From Planctomycetales bacterium 10988 (GTDB lineage Bacteria; Planctomycetota; Planctomycetia; Pirellulales; Pb10988), in the NCBI GenBank assembly GCA_009664345.1, contig CP043547.1, positions 4,740,709 to 4,804,708 of the forward strand: a stretch of DNA of 64,000 nucleotides, read 5' to 3'. The first letter of the stretch is position 1. Each line of letters begins with the position of its first letter. Below, piece by piece: positions 17,637 to 24,935 of this stretch. The translations under genes and the position numbers were made by a program. The notes below the pieces were generated by a model. That model worked only from the letters and a program-made list of their open reading frames with translations. It was not told the origin of the DNA and made no database searches.

Positions 17637-18959
17637 ATGATTGAGCGAAGCCGCATCAATTTTCTCTGGCTATTGAAACTCCGGTGGGCAGCCGCGGTCG
17701 GGCAATTGATCACCGTGCTTTTTGTCTGGTACGGGTTGCAGGTGCATTTGCATGGCCGCGAACTGCTGGTCATTATCGGAATAGAATTGATGATGAGCGT
17801 CGCCCTTCAGGCTTGGTATGCCTGGACGGTGCGGCATGGGGGATGGCCAAGTTGGGCCGATGGGAACGATTGGCTCATGGGAAGTGTCATGGCCATCGAT
17901 ATCCTTTTGTTAAGTTGTTTGCTTTATGTAACGGGTGGGCCAAGTAATCCTTTTAGTGTTTTTTATTTAGTCAATCTGACACTCGCGGCCGTCGTTTTAA
18001 AAGATCGTTCGGCTTGGTTGCTGCATGGCTTGGCAGTTTCTTGTTACGTCTTTTTGTTTTTCTTTCATTTACCGCTACCTGGATTGACCTCACTCCATCC
18101 GTTTCTGGGAGAGGCGTATTTATACAGTTGGGGGATGTTAACCGCGTTCACGGTGGCGGCGACGATCATTGTTTCCTTTACAACGAGAGTAACCAAGGCC
18201 CTTTCGGAACGTGAAAGCCAATTAGCGATTGTAGAAAAAAGAAAGGCAGACGCGGAGAAAATCGAAGCCTTGGCAACGCTCGCCGCCGGAGCAGCGCACG
18301 AGTTGGCGACTCCACTTTCGACGATTGCCGTGATCGCTCGGGAACTTGAAATCCATCTCGAAGCCCAAGCGGAATCGGAGGAAACCGTGGCCGATGCCCG
18401 CTTGATCCGCCGAGAAGTGAACCGCTGTCGGGCCATTTTGGACCTGATGGCCGCCGACGCCGGGGAAAGTTCCGGGGAAGAAATCGTCCGCATGACCGTA
18501 CAGGATTTATTAAAGAAAATCGCGCTCGGCACCTGCGATCCGCAACGAGTTCAATTATCGATACCGGAAGTTATTCAACAACTAGAAGTACAGATCCCCA
18601 AACATGCCCTCACCCAATCTTTGCGGGGCCTGGTACAAAATGGGCTTGATGCTTCGGCGGAACCGGTAGTGATCGAGGCTTCCATTCATGCCAAGAAACA
18701 GCAACTAGAAATTTTGATCCAAGATCGTGGCACCGGCATGCCACCGGAGGTGCTAGCCCGTGCGATGGACCCTTTTTTCACAACGAAAGAACCCGGTCAA
18801 GGGATGGGCCTGGGACTGTTTTTAGCCAACAAAGTGATCGAACGCTTAGAGGGAAAACTACGGATCGATTCGGAGCCGGAAGAAGGAACAAGCGTCAAGG
18901 TTTCGCTTCCCCTCGCGATTCCACAACCTCAGCCTGAATTAGTAAAAAGCACTTTTTAA
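17637..18959 (+). CDS. RegB/PrrB-like redox-sensing histidine kinase
   Basis: Membrane histidine kinase of the RegB/PrrB type, which in proteobacteria senses quinone redox state and controls respiratory and photosynthesis genes. I start at the ATG at 17637 (AAGGCG seven bases upstream); 440 residues. Residues 15-185 hold about six membrane segments. GGPSNPF (100-106) equals the quinone-binding motif of RegB. The H-box is AAHELATPLSTI with His221; RCRAIL places Cys264 about 43 residues after it, where RegB has its redox-active cysteine. N-box VQNGLDAS and G-box DRGTGMP/GMGLGLFLA are complete. No RegA-like regulator is adjacent; rlmN follows 53 bases downstream. Confidence 0.88.
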   Translation: MIERSRINFLWLLKLRWAAAVGQLITVLFVWYGLQVHLHGRELLVIIGIELMMSVALQAWYAWTVRHGGWPSWADGNDWLMGSVMAIDILLLSCLLYVTGGPSNPFSVFYLVNLTLAAVVLKDRSAWLLHGLAVSCYVFLFFFHLPLPGLTSLHPFLGEAYLYSWGMLTAFTVAATIIVSFTTRVTKALSERESQLAIVEKRKADAEKIEALATLAAGAAHELATPLSTIAVIARELEIHLEAQAESEETVADARLIRREVNRCRAILDLMAADAGESSGEEIVRMTVQDLLKKIALGTCDPQRVQLSIPEVIQQLEVQIPKHALTQSLRGLVQNGLDASAEPVVIEASIHAKKQQLEILIQDRGTGMPPEVLARAMDPFFTTKEPGQGMGLGLFLANKVIERLEGKLRIDSEPEEGTSVKVSLPLAIPQPQPELVKSTF

Positions 18960-19012
18960 TATTTTTGTAAGGCCATCCACCACGTTTTAACGAACCATCA
19001 ATCGAGCAAACG

Positions 19013-20074
19013 ATGCAACCTATCTTAAATTTAAACACCAGCGAGATCGCTACTTGGTTGACCGAACATGGTCAGCCGAAGTATCGAGCCAAACAGATCG
19101 AACGATGGATCTATCAACGTCGTGTTCAATCGTTCGAGGAAATGACGGACCTCCCGCAAGCCCTGCGTTCGGAACTGGCGGCTCATTTTGAGTTGTGGAC
19201 GACCAAGATCATCCATGACCCTGAGGCAACCGACGGCACGCAAAAACTTTTACTTCAACTCCACGATGGGCAATCGATTGAATGTGTGTTGATCAAAGAG
19301 GGGGCTCGCCGAACGGTCTGCATGAGTACGCAGGTCGGTTGTGGCATGGGTTGCGTTTTTTGTGCGAGTGGGCTGGATGGCGTTGCCCGCAATCTGACGA
19401 CCGGAGAGATGTTCGAACAACTACTTTGTTTACAGCACAAGCTTGCCGAAGACGAACGCTTAACCCACGTGGTCGTGATGGGCATGGGAGAACCTTTGGC
19501 GAATTTAAATCAACTCCTCCCGGTGTTGAATCGTGTCAGTTCTCCGGAAGGTTTTGGTATCTCCGCTCGACGCATTACCGTTTCTACAGTCGGGCTGCCG
19601 AAAGCAATTCATCGACTTGCCGATCTGCAAGTGCCCTATCATTTGGCGATTTCTTTACATGCCCCTAACGATGAACTCCGCGATGAGTTAGTGAAGATGA
19701 ACCAGCGGACCGGCATGGATGCGATTCTCGACGCCGCCGATCATTTTTTCGAAGTGACCGGCAGAAGGGTCACGTTTGAATATGTTCTGCTCGCTGGAAA
19801 GAACGATCGTCCTGAACATGCCCAAGAGTTAGCCAAGCGACTGCGTGGAAAAAATATTCTTGTTAATTTAATTCCTTACAATCCCGTGGCAGGGCTCCCC
19901 TATCAAACACCTCGGGTGGATGACACCGAACGATTTCAAAATGTACTGACACAATATGGTGTTCAAGTGCAGGTTCGCAAACGAAAGGGAGATCGCATTG
20001 ATGCCGCTTGCGGACAACTTCGACGGAACCGCGAACAACAAATAGTCACACTTTCAAAACCAAAACGCGTTTAA
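19013..20074 (+). CDS. rlmN: 23S rRNA (A2503-C2)/tRNA (A37-C2) methyltransferase RlmN
   Basis: Radical SAM enzyme that methylates A2503 of 23S rRNA and A37 of some tRNAs in the cytoplasm. The cluster motif CGMGCVFC (CxxxCxxC) follows MSTQVG; GMGEPLAN, ISLHAPNDELRD and the C-terminal DIDAACGQL-type segment (DRIDAACGQLR) with the second catalytic cysteine are present. 353 residues is typical. The N-terminal helical domain (KYRAKQIERWIYQR) is intact. It is 53 bases downstream of the RegB-like gene. Confidence 0.97.
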   Translation: MQPILNLNTSEIATWLTEHGQPKYRAKQIERWIYQRRVQSFEEMTDLPQALRSELAAHFELWTTKIIHDPEATDGTQKLLLQLHDGQSIECVLIKEGARRTVCMSTQVGCGMGCVFCASGLDGVARNLTTGEMFEQLLCLQHKLAEDERLTHVVVMGMGEPLANLNQLLPVLNRVSSPEGFGISARRITVSTVGLPKAIHRLADLQVPYHLAISLHAPNDELRDELVKMNQRTGMDAILDAADHFFEVTGRRVTFEYVLLAGKNDRPEHAQELAKRLRGKNILVNLIPYNPVAGLPYQTPRVDDTERFQNVLTQYGVQVQVRKRKGDRIDAACGQLRRNREQQIVTLSKPKRV

Positions 20075-20171
20075 TTTTTCTACTGGTTGTTAATACTTGT
20101 GCTCTTTTGCGGTCTGATAGAAAACAAAAATTTATTTCAAGTTCTATTCTCAATAAGAAAGTGAAAATAAA

Positions 20172-20537
20172 ATGCGTTTTCTACCGGAAGAAATTGAGCT
20201 TGCTCGAAAACTAAACACGGCGGAACTTCCTTGGGAGCCAGGAACGGGGCAATATGTTTGGGATGAAACAGGATTGATCGCGGATTGTCCCTCTCCCTTC
20301 CATGATCATATTTATTATATTTTAGACATTAAACATTTCTTGCGGAGAGCCGGAACGATCGAGCATTTAAAAGCGTCTATGTTTTGGTTACCGACATGGT
20401 ATGATTGCAGACGCTTGTTAATAGAGATGAATGTTCCCACCGAACTCATCTGTCAGAAACTCGACTCTCAAATCATCAAGACTGGGAAAGAACGCCTCGC
20501 CCTCTATCAACTTTTAGAAGAGAAATTAAAAAGTTAA
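20172..20537 (+). CDS. Hypothetical protein, 121 residues
   Basis: Not recognised. A soluble mixed alpha/beta protein with WEPGTGQYVWDE and FWLPTWYDCRRLL, rich in tryptophan and tyrosine, and a helical C-terminus. No signal peptide, membrane segment or known motif. The pattern WEPGxGxYVWD followed by a conserved-looking FWLPTW resembles small planctomycete proteins of unknown role, but I cannot name a family. It starts about 97 bases after rlmN and ends convergent with the Rdx-family gene. Confidence 0.6.
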   Translation: MRFLPEEIELARKLNTAELPWEPGTGQYVWDETGLIADCPSPFHDHIYYILDIKHFLRRAGTIEHLKASMFWLPTWYDCRRLLIEMNVPTELICQKLDSQIIKTGKERLALYQLLEEKLKS

Positions 20538-20554
20538 GTTTTTGATGTTTTTAT

Positions 20555-20872
20555 TTATTGATCAGTCAATTTACGATCAGTATGCCCTAAACTTTTCTCA
20601 GACGCGATTTGGTCCCGCACTAAACTTTTCAATTCTTTAATTTCTGGAAAACCTTGCTTTTCTTCACGGGACCAGATTTTTACTTCTTCGACATAAATGT
20701 CAAACCTGCCACCTTGACTTGGATGTAAGGACACGCCGCCTAGCTCTTGTTCAAACGTTGTTAACAACTCTTGGGCCATCCAAGCACTTCGCAACAGCCA
20801 ACGACAGCCGGTGCAATAATAAATCGCGATGTGTGGTTTGGTTAGCTCTTCGGTCGCATATGCGCTTTCCAT
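20555..20872 (-). CDS. SelT/SelW/SelH (Rdx) family protein
   Basis: Small thioredoxin-like redox protein, 105 residues. The motif YYCTGCRWLLRSAWMAQELL is the bacterial Rdx signature, with the CxxC pair (Cys20 and Cys23) in place of the CxxU of selenoproteins. GGRFDIYVEEVKIWSREEKQGFPEIKELK matches the conserved second half (strand, W-SR--GGFPE-like). The substrate is unknown for the bacterial family. AAAGG is seven bases before the ATG. It stands alone on the minus strand. Confidence 0.85.
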   Translation of the reverse strand: MESAYATEELTKPHIAIYYCTGCRWLLRSAWMAQELLTTFEQELGGVSLHPSQGGRFDIYVEEVKIWSREEKQGFPEIKELKSLVRDQIASEKSLGHTDRKLTDQ

Positions 20873-20984
20873 ACTACAGCCTTTCCATGAGGTGTGATCT
20901 TGTGTTGAGAAAGCGTTCTTCCCGCCAATCTCCTCTCATGATAGGCTAGTTCTCGCGGAAGGAAACCTTGACACATTATTAAGT

Positions 20985-21070
20985 GGCTCGGACAAAACCC
21001 CTTGATTTGAAGCATGAGCACTTGCGTTTGAGTGTTTTTGGCATGCTCAAGTCAATTTTGTCAGAGCTTT
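20985..21070 (+). repeat. ~80-nt hairpin-forming repeat, copy A
   Basis: Left arm GCTCGGACAAAACC and right arm TTTTGTCAGAGC are complementary; inside them GATTTGA and GCATG pair with matching segments before a central TTGCGTTT. The same arrangement occurs at 38760-38840. The copy ends about ten bases before the ribosome-binding site of the gene at 21090. Confidence 0.75.
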
Positions 21071-21089
21071 TAAAAGATGGAGCGAGAAG

Positions 21090-21719
21090 ATGCGTTGGCG
21101 TTTGACATTGAGTTTAATCGGAAGTTTGTTTTTGGGTTGGATGCTAGGAACAGGAGTCCTTGGCCAGCCGCCGGTTCCAGGTGCCGCCCCGTTGCCGCAA
21201 CCGGAGCAAGTCAGACCGCATCCGGCTTTGACGGAAGATATCGAAGCGGACTGGAGACAGCATCAAATCGCTTATGCGGAGGCCCGGTTGCGTTTGGCGG
21301 AAGCTCGGCTGCGAATTACCGAAGAAACGAATGAGCGTTTGAAAAATTTGGTGACCCAGCGGAAGGTCATTAAATATAAACGGCTTGCCGATGGAGCCCG
21401 CTGGCGTTTGGAGCAAGTCAAAGCCGGCAACGACGAGCATTCCGCCGCGTTGATGGAACATGCCGTGGCCAATGCGGAGATTGCCAGAGACGATTATCGT
21501 TCGGCGATGGAAGCGAATCAACTTTCTCCGCGAACCGTTCCGGTGGCCCAAATCACTTTATTACGGAATGAATTGGAATTGGCCGAGGCCCGTTTGGCGA
21601 TGGTCCGGCAGTTGCCGAATCTTCCCCAAGCGAAACAACAATGCTGGTATCTCGATCAGGTCCTCGATAGCCTTCAAGATTTGCGGTTGGAGACTTCCCG
21701 CCTTCGCCGCCGAGAATAA
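21090..21719 (+). CDS. Secreted coiled-coil protein, unknown
   Basis: 209 residues. Residues 1-25 form a signal peptide with cleavage around VLGQP. Residues 50-130 and 160-205 are long charged helices with heptad-like ARLRLAEARLRITEE repeats, predicted coiled coil. A proline-rich linker (PVPGAAPLPQPEQ) follows the signal peptide. It has GGAG seven bases before the ATG, directly after hairpin repeat A. It may be periplasmic; no enzymatic motif is present. Confidence 0.7.
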   Translation: MRWRLTLSLIGSLFLGWMLGTGVLGQPPVPGAAPLPQPEQVRPHPALTEDIEADWRQHQIAYAEARLRLAEARLRITEETNERLKNLVTQRKVIKYKRLADGARWRLEQVKAGNDEHSAALMEHAVANAEIARDDYRSAMEANQLSPRTVPVAQITLLRNELELAEARLAMVRQLPNLPQAKQQCWYLDQVLDSLQDLRLETSRLRRRE

Positions 21720-21723
21720 CGGG

Positions 21724-24700
21724 TTACTCTACTTCCGGTGGATCGGCGGGCGGAGGGAAGTTCGACAAGAGCCTGCCCGACTCGGCATCAAAAAAGTAGA
21801 GAATACTGCTCTGTCCCCCGGTGACAATTTGATTTCCTTCCCGAGTGGCGGCGATCGCGTTGAGGTAATCTTGGCGATTTCGCAGCACGCGATAGTTTTG
21901 ATAGTTTCGTCCATTGTTGGTTTGGATGAATCGAATCGTGGTATCGTCACTACTGACGACGATATTTTCACTTCCATTCAAGTAGGTAATTCCGGTGACT
22001 TGGTTCTCTGGCACTTTGATGGTTCGTGTTTGAGCCCCGGTTTCGGTGTCCCAGATTTTGATCTCGTTATCCGCCCCGGCAGTCGCGAGCATCGTCCCAT
22101 CTTGTTGCCAAGCGATGCCCAGCACATGATGCGTATGCCCCTCTAGGGAAAGCAACTTTTCGCCGGTGGCTAGATCGAAGACCTTGGCGAATTTATCCGC
22201 GGAACCGCTGGCGAGACGTGTGCCGAAGGGTGAAAATTCCAAATCAAAAACGGTATCGGTATGCGGGTCCGCAATCGAAAGTTGTCGCGAACCTGTTTCG
22301 GCATCGAACAGAATGATCTCTCCACTGCGGGAGGGTTCGCCGCCGCCAGTGGCTAGCAACGTTCCTTCAGGGTTAAAGTCCAAGGCGAGCACGCGATGGG
22401 CAAACGGACTTTCCCCTTGCGGACTCCCGACTGTTTGTTCAAGTTTCCATTCGGGAAAGACCTCCCACCGAGCGACTCGGCCATCCGGTGAAAGCCCCAT
22501 GATTTTCCCGGACGCATCGATCGTCACTGCGGTCATTGTTCCTTCGGGAAGCGAATAGGTCTCTAATAAATTCCCCTCCGGCAGGCTCCAGCTTTGTAAC
22601 AATCCAGCCACATCGAGGGTGAGCAGAAGTTGGCCGTCTTTTGCCAAAACCGTCGCGGCGAGCGGCTGCTGATTGGCTTGGGCCTCGCTTTCGACTTTCG
22701 CGATTTTGGCATTGATCGCTTCCAACGAAGCCCGGAAGGCGGCGAGGGATGCCTCAATTTCACTCCCTTTGCCATCGCGTTGTTCGATCATCTCTTGCGA
22801 TAATTCGACTTCCCGTTGGAGGGTTTTGACCTCACGCTGGGCAGTTTGAAAAGTCTTCGAAGCCTCCTCCAAGGCCTTGGAGGCTTGCTGCTGTTTCTTG
22901 GTTGCTGCAGGAAGTTGCTTGTTCGCCTCGGCCAATTGTTGCTTGAGTTTTTCGAGGTCTTCCTCGATGAGGTCGGTGTTCATCTTCGCGGCTTGGGCGG
23001 CTTGCTGAGCGGATTCGTAAGCCCGCAAGAGGGCCTGATTTTCCGGTTGGGCCTTGGCTGATTTCGCTGCCTCGTCGGCAATGGTTCGAGTTGAACGGAC
23101 TTCTTGAATGGTCGCTTTGAGGCGTTGCTCGGTCTCTTGAAGTCCCTCTTTCACTTGAGCAATCGATTCATTCAGCTTCGCCACGGCGGCGATTTCCGTC
23201 TCGCTCGCTTCCTGCAACGGAGTGATCTTCTTGGTCTCTTCCGCCAATTTCGTTTCGGCGGTTGCCAGCTTCTTTTGGTTTTCTTCCAGAGACTGTTTTG
23301 ACTCGGCCAACTGCTTGACGGTCGCTTGCTTGGCCCGCTCCAATTGCTTGATCTTTTGAGAAAGAAGCCGCTGCTGAAAGCGAAGATCAGAAAGCTTTTG
23401 TTGAAAGCGCCCATCGCCGGAAACCGTGCCTAACTTTTTTCCGCTACGAAGTTCGAATAGGGTGGTCGTCCCTTGTTCATCGCCGAGGGCAATCGTTTTC
23501 GCACTTGGATCGATAGCCACGGAGGTCGACTTGCTTCCAGAGGAATAGGTCTGCAGTGGCTGTTCCTCGTTACGATTCCAGAGCTTGGCGACTTTTTCGT
23601 TTTCCCCAAGGGAGAGAAATTGCGTTTTATTCTCAGGCAAATAGACCAGTTGCCGAACCGCTTGAGGGTGGGCTTTCCAAGAACGGACCTCTCGCCATGT
23701 CGAGGAGGCAGCCGAATCTGGTTCTTCCGAGGCGTTGCGTGAAGGAATCTTTTGCCACACGGTGACCTGTCCGGTGGCGTCTCCTAGAGAAAGATAGTCG
23801 CCGTCCTTCGACCAGGCAAAGGCCGTTGGTTTGGCCGTGGTCGGCAAGGTTTGCAGAAGTTCACCGGTGGGAATGTCCCAGAGAAAGGCTTGTTGTTCGG
23901 TTCCAATACCGGCGAGGAGATGGCCTTCGTAACTGAAAAAGAGGGCGGAAAGAGGTTGCTCGGGGAGGCTGATTTCGCGGCGTTGTTCGGGATCGGTCGC
24001 ATCGCGAAGTTCAATAGATTGCGATTCGGTCACCCAAGCGACTTGCGTTCCAGCCGGAGAGAGGGCGGCAGGTCGTTCGGTGGTCGGCGGAAATTCCCAG
24101 ACAATCGCTGGCTGTGGGGCCTGCTTTTTCCACAGCTTGACATTGCGATAACCCCCGGATGCGAGGCGTTCCCCTTGCGGATCAAAGGCCAGCGATTGCA
24201 CGAAATCCAAATGGGCGATGCCGGGGCGGGGATTTTGTGCGGTTTGCATCGCCGGGTCCGTCAGCCGAGTGACGAGGGATCGCGTCGGCAGATGATAGAT
24301 AAAGATTTGGTTCGCCCGACCTGCCGCCAGATAGTCACCACGTGGGGTCACATCCAAAGCCAGAATGGCATTCAAACCTGGCGGCAGCGGTTGCCAATCG
24401 ATGCGGGCCGCTTGTGCGGAAACACTCCCTTTCGCCCCTTGATCGATCCAACGCTTGAGCAAGCCAAGGTCTTGCGGAGAGAGATTCCTCGCCCCGACTT
24501 CGTTCTCCTTCGGCGGCATGATCGGCTCGGCTCGATGGGCGGCGACTTGCAAAACCAAGCTCTGATCACTACGCCCCGCATACAGGGCCGGGCCGCGGTA
24601 TCCCCCTTTCTTTATCGCTTCGGGGGTTTCCAAATTCAGATCACTCTGTTTATTGGAGCTATTGTGGCAGGCGATGCAACTTTTTCGCAGCAGGGGGAGA

Positions 24701-24906
24701 ACTTCGGTCGCGAACTGAATCGGCCGATCGTCGTTCGGTTCAACGATGTCCAAGAAGGGGCCTTCCGCCGGCTCGATATAAGTGTCGAACTCCTCCGGCT
24801 CCTGGGCTGCTGTATAAGTGCAAAACCCGAGCATCAGCAAGATCGTCAACAAGGTGCGAGCGATCCGCGAAAGGTGCGAAACAGGTTGGCAAAAGGCTGA
24901 AGTCAT
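21724..24906 (-). CDS. Planctomycete cytochrome-c domain protein with WD40 repeats and a coiled coil
   Basis: 1060 residues from the ATG at 24906, chosen because GAGGA lies five bases upstream and it begins a clean signal peptide ending TAAQE. The N-terminal domain has a heme motif CIACH (Cys77, Cys80, His81) and a later IMPPKEN likely to give the methionine ligand: a PSCyt1-like cytochrome. WD40 repeats follow (about 160-500), then a long glutamine-, lysine- and glutamate-rich coiled coil (about 510-740), then further WD40 repeats to the end. An alternative start at 24939 overlaps the preceding stop. It is the last gene of a three-gene operon. Likely periplasmic or membrane-linked; the electron partner is unknown. 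Confidence 0.88.
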   Translation of the reverse strand: MTSAFCQPVSHLSRIARTLLTILLMLGFCTYTAAQEPEEFDTYIEPAEGPFLDIVEPNDDRPIQFATEVLPLLRKSCIACHNSSNKQSDLNLETPEAIKKGGYRGPALYAGRSDQSLVLQVAAHRAEPIMPPKENEVGARNLSPQDLGLLKRWIDQGAKGSVSAQAARIDWQPLPPGLNAILALDVTPRGDYLAAGRANQIFIYHLPTRSLVTRLTDPAMQTAQNPRPGIAHLDFVQSLAFDPQGERLASGGYRNVKLWKKQAPQPAIVWEFPPTTERPAALSPAGTQVAWVTESQSIELRDATDPEQRREISLPEQPLSALFFSYEGHLLAGIGTEQQAFLWDIPTGELLQTLPTTAKPTAFAWSKDGDYLSLGDATGQVTVWQKIPSRNASEEPDSAASSTWREVRSWKAHPQAVRQLVYLPENKTQFLSLGENEKVAKLWNRNEEQPLQTYSSGSKSTSVAIDPSAKTIALGDEQGTTTLFELRSGKKLGTVSGDGRFQQKLSDLRFQQRLLSQKIKQLERAKQATVKQLAESKQSLEENQKKLATAETKLAEETKKITPLQEASETEIAAVAKLNESIAQVKEGLQETEQRLKATIQEVRSTRTIADEAAKSAKAQPENQALLRAYESAQQAAQAAKMNTDLIEEDLEKLKQQLAEANKQLPAATKKQQQASKALEEASKTFQTAQREVKTLQREVELSQEMIEQRDGKGSEIEASLAAFRASLEAINAKIAKVESEAQANQQPLAATVLAKDGQLLLTLDVAGLLQSWSLPEGNLLETYSLPEGTMTAVTIDASGKIMGLSPDGRVARWEVFPEWKLEQTVGSPQGESPFAHRVLALDFNPEGTLLATGGGEPSRSGEIILFDAETGSRQLSIADPHTDTVFDLEFSPFGTRLASGSADKFAKVFDLATGEKLLSLEGHTHHVLGIAWQQDGTMLATAGADNEIKIWDTETGAQTRTIKVPENQVTGITYLNGSENIVVSSDDTTIRFIQTNNGRNYQNYRVLRNRQDYLNAIAATREGNQIVTGGQSSILYFFDAESGRLLSNFPPPADPPEVE

Positions 24907-24935
24907 GGCGTTCCGTTCCTCATTCCTTCTCAGCA

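Noticed and set aside
23851-24900. 349-codon plus-strand frame opposite the cytochrome/WD40 gene
   Set aside because: The minus-strand product has heme and WD40 motifs; this frame lacks a ribosome-binding site and known motifs.
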